Assembly (NCBI RefSeq): GCF_002934325.1
Contig: NZ_PTIV01000016.1
Coordinates: 1 to 64,000 of the forward strand
DNA length: 64,000 bases
DNA from: Marinobacter persicus
Lineage (GTDB): Bacteria > Pseudomonadota > Gammaproteobacteria > Pseudomonadales > Oleiphilaceae
Reading direction: 5' to 3'
Part shown: positions 47,235 through 56,083 of the stretch, piece by piece
Numbering within the stretch: the first letter of the stretch is position 1
Layout: every line of letters begins with the position of its first letter
Notes under the pieces: generated by a model
What the model was told of the DNA's origin: nothing
Databases searched by the model: none
Seen by the model: only the letters and a program-made list of their open reading frames with translations
Position numbers and translations under genes: made by a program

Positions 47235-48302
47235 ATGAAAACACGTAACCTGTGTAAACCCCTGGTCGCCGGTGTGCTGGCGGCCGCCCTGTCCCCCGCC
47301 GCGATGGCCGAGGAAAAAGACTCGTTCAGCATCGCCTGGACCATCTACGCCGGCTGGGTGCCCTGGCAGTACGCCGAAGACAGCGGCATCATGAAAAAAT
47401 GGGCCGACAAGTACGATATCGAGGTGGATATCGTGCAGGTGAACGACTACATCGAATCCATCAACCAGTACACCGCCGGCCAGTTTGACGGCGTGGTGGC
47501 CACCAGCATGGACGGCCTGTCGATCCCGGCGGCCTCCGGCCTGGACACCACCGCCCTGATCGTCGGTGACTACTCCAACGGCAACGACGGCCTGGTGTCC
47601 AAGGACGCCACCTCCATCGAAGAGCTGGACGGCGAAACCGTGCACCTGGTGGAGCTGTCGGTGTCCCACTACCTGCTGGCCCGGGCGCTGGAAAGCGTGG
47701 GCCTGAGTGAGCGGGATCTGGACGTGGTCAACATCTCCGACGCCGACCTGGTTTCAGCCTTCCAGACCGACGACGTGCGCCACGTGGCCACCTGGAACCC
47801 GCTGCTGAGCGAAGTGGAAGCCTATCCCGGTGCCACCAAGCTGTTCGATTCCAGCCAGATTCCGGGTCACATCAAGGACCTGACCCTGGTCAGCACCGAA
47901 ACCCTGGAAGACAACCCCAAGCTGGGCAAGGCGCTCGTGGGCGCCTGGTATGAAACCATGAGCATCCTCGAGTCCGACAGCGAGAAGGGCCAGGAAGCCC
48001 GGGCCCACCTGGGTGAGCTGTCCGGCACCGACCAGGCTGGCTACGAAGCCCAGCTGGCGGGTATGAAAATGTTCTGGGAGCCACAGATGTCAGTGGATTT
48101 CATCAACAGTGAGCAGGCCTTTGAGGCCATGGACAGCGTGCGCCAGTTCTCCTTCGACAAGGGCCTGCTGGGGCAGGGCGCCATGAGCCCGGATTTCGTC
48201 GGTATCGAGTTTCCGGACGGCACCGTCATGGGGAACACCGGTAACGTGAAACTGCGCTTCAACGATGACTACATGCAGATGGCCGCCGACGGCGAGATCT
48301 GA
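47235..48302 (+). CDS. ABC transporter substrate-binding protein for guanidine/urea-like solute
   Basis: A 355-residue periplasmic binding protein of the NitT/TauT type with a signal peptide (LVAGVLAAALSPAAMA). The mature protein begins near EEKDSFSIAWTIYAGWVPWQ. It matches the binding proteins that accompany urea-carboxylase loci. The permease and ATPase genes lie apart, at 51920-53520, behind a second guanidine riboswitch. An AGGAGAG site precedes the ATG, 53 bases after the carboxylase stop, so it belongs to the first operon. A terminator follows at 48335. Confidence 0.88.
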   Translation: MKTRNLCKPLVAGVLAAALSPAAMAEEKDSFSIAWTIYAGWVPWQYAEDSGIMKKWADKYDIEVDIVQVNDYIESINQYTAGQFDGVVATSMDGLSIPAASGLDTTALIVGDYSNGNDGLVSKDATSIEELDGETVHLVELSVSHYLLARALESVGLSERDLDVVNISDADLVSAFQTDDVRHVATWNPLLSEVEAYPGATKLFDSSQIPGHIKDLTLVSTETLEDNPKLGKALVGAWYETMSILESDSEKGQEARAHLGELSGTDQAGYEAQLAGMKMFWEPQMSVDFINSEQAFEAMDSVRQFSFDKGLLGQGAMSPDFVGIEFPDGTVMGNTGNVKLRFNDDYMQMAADGEI

Positions 48303-48334
48303 TTTATCCACAACTTGTTTCGTTGGGAACCTGA

Positions 48335-48360
48335 GGGCACGATAGTCGTGCCCTTTTTTT
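48335..48360 (+). terminator. Terminator of the guanidine carboxylase operon
   Basis: GGGCACGA, loop TAG, TCGTGCCC and seven T. It closes the operon from the riboswitch at 42018 and precedes the regulator gene by 15 bases. A TTATCCACA DnaA-box sequence lies just before it at 48304-48312. Confidence 0.88.
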
Positions 48361-48374
48361 ACGAGAAAAATACA

Positions 48375-49007
48375 ATGCGTCGAACCAAGGAAGAGGCCGA
48401 GAAAACCCGCCAGACGGTACTGGAAGCGGCTCTCACGCTGTTCAGCCGGGACGGCTATTCGCTGACCACCCTGAGCCGCATCGCCAGGGAAGCCGGCTGC
48501 AGTCGTGGACCGATCTACTGGCACTTCCAGAACAAGGACGACCTGTACGAAGCGGTGCTGGCCTATTCCCAGGAGCCCCTGGAAGCGTTGGTGGAGGAAT
48601 GCCGGAACATGGCCGACCGGCCGGTGGCGGCCATGGAACATTTCCTTGAGCAATGGCTGTCGTTGCTGGCCAACGACCGGCGTTACCGGCAGTCGTTCGA
48701 AATCCTGCTCAACAAGACCGAACTGACCGACGCCATGAGCCGGACCCTGAAACGGGAGCGGGAGCTGACGGGCTCGATTGTGGCGCTGTTTGGCGATCTG
48801 GCGGGCAAGGCCCTGGAGCAGGGCCAGTTGAAGAGCCATGAGCAGCCCGAGGACCTGGGGCTGCTGTGTTACACCTTCCTGATGGGGATCACCCAGACCT
48901 GGCTGTTTGCGCCCGGGTTGTTTTCACTGAAACAACAGATCCCGTTTTTCCAGCGCCAGTTCCGGCATCTGCTGGGGAGTGCGTCGACAGGCACGGGAAG
49001 CGCATAG
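48375..49007 (+). CDS. AcrR-like TetR-family regulator
   Basis: A 210-residue TetR-family repressor whose N-terminus (MRRTKEEAEKTRQTVLEAAL, GCSRGPIYWHFQNKDDLYEA) is close to AcrR/TtgR-type proteins. The C-terminal AcrR-like domain (about 85-200) is the ligand-binding part. ATG 48375 follows the terminator T-run. It is convergent with glnT. A palindrome resembling the ACATnnATGT-type AcrR operator lies upstream of glnT and the hydrolase gene at 50461-50482, so it may control those genes. Confidence 0.88.
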   Translation: MRRTKEEAEKTRQTVLEAALTLFSRDGYSLTTLSRIAREAGCSRGPIYWHFQNKDDLYEAVLAYSQEPLEALVEECRNMADRPVAAMEHFLEQWLSLLANDRRYRQSFEILLNKTELTDAMSRTLKRERELTGSIVALFGDLAGKALEQGQLKSHEQPEDLGLLCYTFLMGITQTWLFAPGLFSLKQQIPFFQRQFRHLLGSASTGTGSA

Positions 49008-49028
49008 CCTCCCGGCCCTGTTCAGGCT

Positions 49029-50387
49029 TCAGAACATCTTCAGGTAACGCTGGATTTCCCATTCCGAGACGTGGTTGTGGTAGCTCTCCCACTCGTCTTT
49101 CTTGAAGTCGACGAACGCCCGGAACATGTCGTCACCGAACACGGCTCTGGCCAGCGGGTCCGCCTCGAAGGCTTCGATGGCCTCCCCCAGGTTGCGGGGC
49201 AGGTATTCGATGCCCTGTTCGGCAATGTCGGCGTCGCTGTAGTTGTACATGTTCTCGTGGTGCGGCGCGCCCGCGTCCAGGCCTTCGCGAATACCTTCCA
49301 GGCCGGCCGCCAGGATCAGGGCTGAACCCAGGTAGGGGTTGCAGGCAATGTCGGCGGCCCGGCATTCGATGCGCTCGCCCACGCCCGGAATCCGGATCAT
49401 GTTGGTGCGGTTGTTGGAGCCATAGCACAGGAACACCGGTGCCCAGGTGGAGCCGGACATACTGCCCTGGCGCACCAGGCGCTTGTAACTGTTCACGGTG
49501 GGGGCGATCACCGCACTGATGGCGGCGCCGTGCTTCAGTACACCGGCGATGAATTGGTAGGCGATCCGGCTGATGCCGCAGTTGTGGGTATCGTCGCCGT
49601 TGGGCTTGAACAAGTTTTCCCCGGTCCGGGCATCGGCCAGTGACATATTGTAGTGGGCGCCACTGCCGGTCCGGTCACTGAAGGGCTTGGGCATGAAGCT
49701 GGCGAAGGCACCGTGCTTGCGGGCGATTTCGTTGGCCATCATGCGGAAGAACACCAGGCGGTCGGCCATGGTCAGGGCATCGGCGTACTTGAAGTCGGTT
49801 TCGAACTGGCCGTTGGCGTCTTCATGATCGAAGGAATACACGTCCCAGCCCAGTTCGTTCATGGCGTCCACCAGCTCGTCCATGATCGGCAGGTTGTCCA
49901 TCAGGCTGCGGGGGTCGTAGCAGGGTTTGCCCAGGGTATCCCGGTCACTGAACGGGGCGAAGCCGCCATCCTCGGTCTCCCGGAACACAAAAAACTCGGT
50001 TTCGATGCCCAGGTTGAACTGGTAGCCCATGCCTTGGGCCACCTCCAGCTGCCGGCGCAGAATGTTTCTCGAACAGGCCTCAAAAGGCTGGCCATTCAGG
50101 TAAAGATCACCGGGGAACCAGGCCAGTTGGCGGTTCCAGGGGCAGATAGCGTGGTTGGCGGCGTCTGGCATGGCGGCCACCTCGTCATCGGAGATGTCCT
50201 GGGGCACGCCGTCCAGGGCAGCGCCTGTGTATAACTCGGAGCCTTCCATCATCTGGCCCAGGTGGGCCACCGGCACGAATTTCCCCTTGCTCACGCCGTG
50301 GATATCCACGTAGCTGGCCATGGCGTATTTCACGCCCGCGTCGGTCAGTTGCCGTTTCAGGGCCTGGGTATCGGTCATTTCGGTCAT
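49029..50387 (-). CDS. glnT: Type III glutamate--ammonia ligase (GlnT-like glutamine synthetase)
   Basis: A 452-residue glutamine synthetase-family enzyme that fixes ammonia onto glutamate. The beta-grasp segment (YVDIHGVSKGKFVPV) is followed by the catalytic barrel with GIETEFFVF, EDANGQFETDFKYADAL, GSGAHYNMSL, APTVNSYKRL and NMIRIPG. It is of the GlnT branch found with methylamine, ethanolamine and guanidine gene sets rather than housekeeping GlnA. Its neighbours release ammonia from guanidine, so it probably captures it. Some members are gamma-glutamyl-amine ligases, which remains possible. Confidence 0.88.
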   Translation of the reverse strand: MTEMTDTQALKRQLTDAGVKYAMASYVDIHGVSKGKFVPVAHLGQMMEGSELYTGAALDGVPQDISDDEVAAMPDAANHAICPWNRQLAWFPGDLYLNGQPFEACSRNILRRQLEVAQGMGYQFNLGIETEFFVFRETEDGGFAPFSDRDTLGKPCYDPRSLMDNLPIMDELVDAMNELGWDVYSFDHEDANGQFETDFKYADALTMADRLVFFRMMANEIARKHGAFASFMPKPFSDRTGSGAHYNMSLADARTGENLFKPNGDDTHNCGISRIAYQFIAGVLKHGAAISAVIAPTVNSYKRLVRQGSMSGSTWAPVFLCYGSNNRTNMIRIPGVGERIECRAADIACNPYLGSALILAAGLEGIREGLDAGAPHHENMYNYSDADIAEQGIEYLPRNLGEAIEAFEADPLARAVFGDDMFRAFVDFKKDEWESYHNHVSEWEIQRYLKMF

Positions 50388-50460
50388 CTCTCATTCCTCA
50401 TATCGGCCCGGTTGGACGGGCGTTCGGGTCTGTGTGTCTGGCACGGATCTTTCATTCAAC

Positions 50461-50482
50461 TTACATGCCAGCATGTATGTAA
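50461..50482. promoter_or_regulatory. AcrR-like operator between glnT and the hydrolase gene
   Basis: The perfect palindrome ACATGCCAGCATGT (50463-50476) sits within a looser inverted repeat TTACAT...ATGTAA. It lies in the 139-base divergent gap, 45 bases before the hydrolase start and 75 before glnT. The AcrR-like regulator at 48375 is the obvious candidate protein. Confidence 0.55.
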
Positions 50483-50526
50483 ATGAACCCGGACAGGCGT
50501 CCGGAAACCGAAAAGGGGAAACTCAA

Positions 50527-51561
50527 GTGACTGATTTGGAGTGGGTTATCGACGATTTTCTGGCCGGGCCGCTGCCCCTGGCCAGCGGTGAAATCCTGGA
50601 GAATGCCCGGTTGCGCTACCACCGGATGGGTCGCCTGAACGCACCAAAAGACAACCTGGTGTTGCTGCCCACGTACTACGGTGGTGCGGCCGCCGGTAAT
50701 CACCCCTGGGTAACGCCGGGTGGACCGCTCGATCCCGAGCGGTACTGCATTGTCGTGCCCGCCATGCTCGGTGCCGGAGAGTCTTCGTCGCCCTCCAATA
50801 CCGTTGGGGCCCAGGCGGGACCGGGCTTTCCGAGCATCAGCCTGTACGACAACGTGATGCTGCAAAAACGGTTGCTGGACGAGGTTTTTGGTGGCGCCCG
50901 GCTGGCGCTGGTAATGGGCTGGTCCATGGGGGGCATGCAGGCGTTGCAATGGGGCAGTCTGTTTCCCGACCGGGTGGCGGCGGTGCTGGCGGTCTGTGCC
51001 ACCGCCCGCTGTTATCCCCATAACCATGTTTTCCTGGAAGGGGTGAAGGCGGCGCTGACCTGCGACCCGGCTTTTCGCGATGGCCATTATGGCAAGCCTC
51101 CGGAGCGTGGGTTGAAAGCCTTTGCCCGGGTGTACGCCGGTTGGGCCTATTCCCAGGCGTTCTTCCGCAACGAAGGCTATCGCCAGCAGGGCTTTGAATC
51201 GCCCGAAGCCTTGCTGGCGTTCTGGGAAAAGGACCACCTGCAACAGGATGCCAATGACCTGCTGGCGGTGCTCAATACCTGGCAAACCGCAGACATCAGT
51301 GCCAACCCCGTGTTCCAGGGACGTTACCGGGAAGCGCTGGGGCGGCTGGTGATGCCCACGCGAATGCTGCCGTCGGCGACCGATCTCTACTTCACCACCA
51401 CCGATGCCCGCGCCGACACCGCCGCCATGCCCGCAGGCCGTTGCCTGCCAATGGACTCGGACTGGGGCCATGTGGCGGGCGGACCCGGAAGAGAGCCGGA
51501 ATGTCACCGCCGCATACTGGCGGCGGCCGCCGAATTACTGGAACGGGGTGCGTTGTCATGA
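50527..51561 (+). CDS. Alpha/beta-hydrolase of the homoserine O-acetyltransferase (MetX) fold
   Basis: A 344-residue protein with the nucleophile elbow GWSMGGMQ (Ser133) that marks the MetX subgroup. It also has the acidic residue in ATDLYF (about 288) and His in WGHVAGG (about 317). MetX itself is about 370-380 residues and acylates homoserine. This shorter homologue without other methionine genes, in a guanidine locus, more likely hydrolyses an amide or ester. The GTG start at 50527 has AGGGG upstream; an upstream in-frame ATG lies before the operator and is unlikely. Confidence 0.75.
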   Translation: MTDLEWVIDDFLAGPLPLASGEILENARLRYHRMGRLNAPKDNLVLLPTYYGGAAAGNHPWVTPGGPLDPERYCIVVPAMLGAGESSSPSNTVGAQAGPGFPSISLYDNVMLQKRLLDEVFGGARLALVMGWSMGGMQALQWGSLFPDRVAAVLAVCATARCYPHNHVFLEGVKAALTCDPAFRDGHYGKPPERGLKAFARVYAGWAYSQAFFRNEGYRQQGFESPEALLAFWEKDHLQQDANDLLAVLNTWQTADISANPVFQGRYREALGRLVMPTRMLPSATDLYFTTTDARADTAAMPAGRCLPMDSDWGHVAGGPGREPECHRRILAAAAELLERGALS

Positions 51562-51756
51562 GGCAAAAACGGGGTAAACGCACCGGTCAGGTGCATCTCA
51601 TTGCGCCGGTGAGTGTCAAAAGGCCCGGAATCGTGAGAACCCTGGGTACTGGCACAGTGCCTGCAGAGTTTCTGTTGTCAGCCCCGATGCGCGGGGCGGA
51701 AGACCCATATCCGTTCACAGCAACACCGCATCTCGTGCGGCCAGACAAACGGACAC

Positions 51757-51870
51757 AATGGGTGACTAGGGTTCCGGTCCGGCGAAGACAGTCTCTTTCC
51801 CGGATGGCTGGTCCGAGAGTCACCGACCTCTGGACGGGGTTACACGGCGGGACAAAAGCCCGGGAGATTG
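51757..51870 (+). ncRNA. Guanidine-I (ykkC) riboswitch 2
   Basis: Same conserved order as the copy at 42018: GACTAGGGTTCCGG, variable hairpin, GCTGGTCCGAGAGTCA, variable stem (CCTCTGGACGGGG) and TACACGGCGGGACAAAAGCC followed by CGGGAGA. It ends about 50 bases before the permease ATG. Unlike copy 1 there is no T-run terminator after it, so control may be at translation or through another fold. About 195 bases upstream (51562-51756) hold no gene and should carry the promoter. Confidence 0.93.
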
Positions 51871-51919
51871 GATTGCACGCGATTCCATGGCCGTGTTCTG
51901 TGACCAGAGGAGAAAGATC

Positions 51920-52735
51920 ATGCGATTGATAAACCGCACGCCTGGCCGGCTGACCGCCACCGCGCTTGGTGTCCTGCCTTTCGTTATCCTGTTACTGATC
52001 TACGGCGCCGCCTCGCAACAGCGGCTGGCCGACAACCCCAACGACAAGCTGCTGCCCGGCCTGGAGCAGATGACCGCCGCCGTCGACCGGATGGCTTTCC
52101 AGGAAGACCGCCGCAGTGGCGATTACCTGATGTGGGTCGACACCCTGGCCAGCCTGGAACGCCTGGGCATGGGTGTCGGGGTGGCGGCGTTGATGGCCCT
52201 GGTGGTGGGCCTGGCCAACGGGGTGCTGCCGCTGGTGCGGGCCAACCTGGCGCCGCTGGTCTCGGCATTGTCCATGGTGCCGCCACTGGCCATTCTGCCC
52301 ATCCTGTTCATCGTTTTTGGCCTTGGTGAATTGTCCAAGGTGATGCTGATCGTCATCGGCACCGCTCCCATCATGATGCGCGATGTGGCCCAGCGGGTCA
52401 GCGAACTGCCCGGCGAACAGCTGATCAAGATCCAGACCCTGGGCGCCAACAGCTGGCAGGTGGTTACCCGCATGGCGTTGCCCCAGGTGTTGCCCCGGCT
52501 GATTGATGCCGTGCGCCTGAGCCTGGGGCCGGCCTGGCTGTTCCTGATTGCCGCCGAGGCTATTGCCTCCACCGAAGGTCTGGGTTACCGGATCTTCCTG
52601 GTGCGCCGTTACCTCGCCATGGACGTGATCCTGCCTTATGTCATCTGGATTACCCTTCTTGCCATTGTCATCGACCAGTGTCTGCGACTTGCCAACCGCA
52701 GGTTGTTTCCCTGGTACAACGCCGGAGGTCACTGA
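51920..52735 (+). CDS. ABC transporter permease, NitT/TauT type
   Basis: A 271-residue inner-membrane permease. It has an N-terminal helix (LTATALGVLPFVILLLIYGA), then the five-helix permease core with the ATPase-docking EAA-type loop (EQLIKIQTLGANSWQVVTRM, ALPQVLPRL). It pairs with the ATPase whose start overlaps its stop, and with the binding protein at 47235. GAGGAG lies six bases before ATG 51920. Riboswitch 2 directly upstream implies guanidine or a related cation as cargo. Confidence 0.9.
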   Translation: MRLINRTPGRLTATALGVLPFVILLLIYGAASQQRLADNPNDKLLPGLEQMTAAVDRMAFQEDRRSGDYLMWVDTLASLERLGMGVGVAALMALVVGLANGVLPLVRANLAPLVSALSMVPPLAILPILFIVFGLGELSKVMLIVIGTAPIMMRDVAQRVSELPGEQLIKIQTLGANSWQVVTRMALPQVLPRLIDAVRLSLGPAWLFLIAAEAIASTEGLGYRIFLVRRYLAMDVILPYVIWITLLAIVIDQCLRLANRRLFPWYNAGGH

Positions 52736-53520
52736 TGAGTTTTATCAGCGTCAACAAACTGTGGAAGGAGTACGGCGACCAGGTCGTGCTGGAAAACCTG
52801 AACCTGGAAGTGGAGCAGGGCGAGTTCTGCACCCTGGTGGGCGCGTCCGGTTGTGGCAAATCCACCTTTCTGAAAATGCTCCTGGGCCAGGAAGTCCAGA
52901 CCCGGGGCGAATTGCTGCTGGAGGGCGACACCTTTCCCGCCGAGCCGGATCGCAACCGGGGCATCGTGTTCCAGCGTTATTCGGTGTTTCCGCATCTCAC
53001 GGTTCGCCAGAACGTGTTGATGGGGCTGGAGCTTGAGCAGAAACCGATACTGGGCAAACTGTTTGGCAGTGCCCGAGCCGAAGCGCTGGAGAAAGTGGAT
53101 GACATGCTGGAACTGGTGGGCCTGGGGCCGTCCGCCAACAAGTGGCCCCACGAGTTGTCGGGTGGTATGCAGCAGCGTCTGGCCATTGCCCAGTCCCTGA
53201 TCATGCGGCCGCGGGTGCTGCTGCTGGACGAGCCGTTTGGTGCGCTGGACCCCGGTATTCGCAAGGATATGCACGAGCTGCTGTTGCGACTCTGGCGCGA
53301 AATCGGCATCACCATTTTCATGGTGACCCACGATCTGCACGAGGGTTTTTACCTGGGCACCCGCCTGCTGGTGTTCGATAAGCTTCGGAACGATCCCCAT
53401 GCTCCGAACGCCTATGGGGCGACCATTACGTACGATTTGCCCATTGGCCAGACCGATGAGCACTTGCTGCGGGACATTGACCAGTCAGTCACCAACACGG
53501 CGCGAAATCAGGCCGCCTGA
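52735..53520 (+). CDS. ABC transporter ATP-binding protein, NitT/TauT type
   Basis: A 261-residue ATPase with Walker A GASGCGKST, Q-loop VFQRYSVFPH, signature LSGGMQQRLAIA, Walker B LLLDEPFGALD and the switch histidine in VTHDLHEG. The start ATG overlaps the permease stop (TGATG). It energises the proposed guanidine/urea importer. An in-frame extension at the N-terminus overlaps the permease and is not needed. Confidence 0.92.
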   Translation: MSFISVNKLWKEYGDQVVLENLNLEVEQGEFCTLVGASGCGKSTFLKMLLGQEVQTRGELLLEGDTFPAEPDRNRGIVFQRYSVFPHLTVRQNVLMGLELEQKPILGKLFGSARAEALEKVDDMLELVGLGPSANKWPHELSGGMQQRLAIAQSLIMRPRVLLLDEPFGALDPGIRKDMHELLLRLWREIGITIFMVTHDLHEGFYLGTRLLVFDKLRNDPHAPNAYGATITYDLPIGQTDEHLLRDIDQSVTNTARNQAA

Positions 53521-53703
53521 CCCCGGGAGCCGGACACCAACAGCGGGCTGATGGCCAGTTCCAAGTGTGTCCGGTACCACGTCCTGAGTGTTTAAAATTG
53601 TAACCGTAGGGTTTTTAAAGCCTATTTCCGCTGGCTATTCTGTGATCCATTGGTATCTTGTGTATTAAATTTTTGACATTTATGCACAGGCCGGACTACG
53701 GAC

Positions 53704-55998
53704 ATGAGTAACAGGCACCCTGCGGATATGGACGAGAGCATCGAGAACAGCAATCAGGACAGGGGAGCGGACAACAGTTCCGCCGTGGCATCGGAAGCCC
53801 GGGTGGTCAAGAAGGCCACAACCAGCAGAAGCACCTCAAAAAGCAAGAGCAGCAGTAGCTCAAGCCGCAAAACCTCCAAGGCCCCGGCCGCGAAATCCGC
53901 CGATAGCCAAGCTCCGGACTCTTACATGTACTTTACCGAGCGGGACCTGGACCAGATTCTGTCCAACCTGGATTACCTTCGGGAATCGGTTTTCCCGCGG
54001 GTTTTCACCGACAGCCAGAAAGAAGAAGGCAAGCAGCAGTTCTTTCCGTCGGTGTGCCTGATCGGTCTTGGCCGCTGTGGCTCCAACATTGCCCTGGATG
54101 TCGCCGAGCTGGTGCACAGCGCCCGGTCCTATTACCTGCAGGAGCTGGATAACGAAGAGCGCCGCAGCCGGGAAAAAGAAATCGGCCCCATGCGCTGGAT
54201 TCGTCAGAGCCTGAACCTGCCCACGGCCAATACCGTGAAGCCGGTGTTCCTGATTGAACCCATGGTGATGCTGGGGGATCTGGACAAGGACATCGAAGGG
54301 CGCATCCGTTTTTCCCGTCGGGCCGACGAAAGCACCTTCCTGGAAGACTACAACAAGATGAAGATCATGGACCTGTCGGAGGTCCATGCCGGTGGTGCGG
54401 GTAACGCGCCGATCCTGGGTCAGTACCTGGCGCGGATCATCCTGAACAAGGACACCGATCATTTCTCCAATGAGGAATGGAAGTTTATCCACAGCTATCT
54501 GATTGATTCCTGTGGTATCAAGGCCAACCAGTCCCGGCTGTATTTCTACATTTTCAGTGCCGGTGGTGGTACCGGTTCGGGCATGGCCTCGGAGTTTGGT
54601 TTGGCGCAGCAGTATTCCTACATGCGCAAGACCTTCGACCCGAAGCTCGAAGACCGGGAGCTGGAAAACCGCGACCATTCCTTCGTATTCGAGCCGATCT
54701 TCACCAGCGGCATCTGTATCCTGCCCAATATTCAGGACAACCGGATTGAAATGTCCGAGGCCCTGCACATCAACGCTGGCCGTCTGCTGTGCAAGTACCT
54801 GGCTGAGGAGTGGGACTTCTCCTACAACTTCGATGCCGATGAGACCCGCGACGCCGACATGATGCACCGCATCCGCCCGTGGAACGCCATGATGTTGATT
54901 TCCAACGACATCATGCGTTACGCCGAGCAGCAGGATGAAGGTAAGATCCGCGATGTGGATGTGAACGCGATGGAGAAGTACGCCAACCAGTACATCTCCC
55001 AGCAGATCTTCAACATCCTCACCGCCCAGGCGGTGACCACGGATTATGATGAAGATTATTTCCGTCGCGCCGGTGTGGATATCGGCGAGACCATCCGCCT
55101 GGATGCCAACGACCTGTTCATGAGCCTGGCCGGTCCCGTGGCAGTGGCCTACGCGGAATCAGTCGTGCCCACGGATGCCCATGCCACCGAGTTCCGGAGC
55201 ATCAATGGCGAGTCCCGTCTGGACATCGACGACCTGTTCTTCCGGTCCATCGACCTGCCGCACTTCAACAAGGTTACCGAGGCCATTGAAGGGGTCAGCC
55301 TGCTGCCGATTGAGGCAAGCCGGTACCGGGAGGCCCTGCACAAGTACAAAGAATCCGGCTACGACGCCAGCCACCTGAAAGACCTGCATTTCTTCAAGAA
55401 CTGCTCGTCCATCGTCTCGATTGTGTCCCTGCCCAAGGACTACAAGCTGTCCTACATGGACCTCAACCGTCTGAAGACGCACCTCAACGCACTGTTCCCG
55501 AACACCACCCTGAAGCGTTACGCGCTGGTGATTGGTGCTTCGGCGAACCTGTCGCTGACCACCCTGGTGGTGAAGAGCCCCTGTCTGAGCGACGACTTCC
55601 TCACATTGATTCTGGCCTACATCAAGCGGTGCTTTGCCAACGACCAGACGCGCTATGATGACAGTCTGGACGAGGCCATGCTGGACTTCATCCGCTCGCC
55701 GGAGCTGGATGAGGAATTGATGGACAGCATGCTCAACGAGTTCGAGAATCCGGCCAAGATCCTGGACACCAACTGGTACGCCATCAAGCCCATGTATGAG
55801 AAGAAATACCGGGAGATGTGCCACGACCAGGACAACTTCGTGTCCATCAACGACCTTCGCCTGAGTCGAGGCAATGTGAAGAAAGCCATCAAGTATTTGC
55901 GGGAAATCTTCCGTCACCGCATCAGCAAGACCCGGATGATCAGCCTCAATGGCGAGGAGGGTTCTGGCTCAGGCCTGACCCTCTCCGGCGACGATTAA
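53704..55998 (+). CDS. Large tubulin/FtsZ-superfamily protein
   Basis: A 764-residue protein with a low-complexity Ser/Lys/Thr tail at residues 30-65 and a GTPase core. The core has a nucleotide-binding loop LIGLGRCGSNIA (119-130) and the tubulin signature SAGGGTGSGMAS (285-296). A second Rossmann-like block (FVFEPIFTSGICILPNIQDN) and a long C-terminal region follow. It is about twice the length of FtsZ and fits the tubulin-like families predicted to remodel membranes. It stands alone between the guanidine locus and ectD, with its own terminator. Substrate and role are unknown; it probably polymerises or binds GTP. Confidence 0.78.
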   Translation: MSNRHPADMDESIENSNQDRGADNSSAVASEARVVKKATTSRSTSKSKSSSSSSRKTSKAPAAKSADSQAPDSYMYFTERDLDQILSNLDYLRESVFPRVFTDSQKEEGKQQFFPSVCLIGLGRCGSNIALDVAELVHSARSYYLQELDNEERRSREKEIGPMRWIRQSLNLPTANTVKPVFLIEPMVMLGDLDKDIEGRIRFSRRADESTFLEDYNKMKIMDLSEVHAGGAGNAPILGQYLARIILNKDTDHFSNEEWKFIHSYLIDSCGIKANQSRLYFYIFSAGGGTGSGMASEFGLAQQYSYMRKTFDPKLEDRELENRDHSFVFEPIFTSGICILPNIQDNRIEMSEALHINAGRLLCKYLAEEWDFSYNFDADETRDADMMHRIRPWNAMMLISNDIMRYAEQQDEGKIRDVDVNAMEKYANQYISQQIFNILTAQAVTTDYDEDYFRRAGVDIGETIRLDANDLFMSLAGPVAVAYAESVVPTDAHATEFRSINGESRLDIDDLFFRSIDLPHFNKVTEAIEGVSLLPIEASRYREALHKYKESGYDASHLKDLHFFKNCSSIVSIVSLPKDYKLSYMDLNRLKTHLNALFPNTTLKRYALVIGASANLSLTTLVVKSPCLSDDFLTLILAYIKRCFANDQTRYDDSLDEAMLDFIRSPELDEELMDSMLNEFENPAKILDTNWYAIKPMYEKKYREMCHDQDNFVSINDLRLSRGNVKKAIKYLREIFRHRISKTRMISLNGEEGSGSGLTLSGDD

Positions 55999-56013
55999 CC
56001 GGTTCCGGAAACC

Positions 56014-56046
56014 AAAAAGGGGAAGCCATGTGGCTTCCCCTTTTTT
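56014..56046. terminator. Bidirectional terminator between the tubulin-like gene and ectD
   Basis: AAAAAGGGGAAGCC, loop, GGCTTCCCCTTTTTT. The symmetric A and T runs serve both convergent genes. Confidence 0.9.
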
Positions 56047-56083
56047 ATGGCAATGCTGCCATTGGCGAGCGCGCTTGCTGTCC

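Noticed and set aside
45397-47244. Long minus-strand frames opposite the carboxylase gene
   Set aside because: Shadow of a high-GC gene; His/Gln/Val-rich composition, no ribosome site and no motifs.
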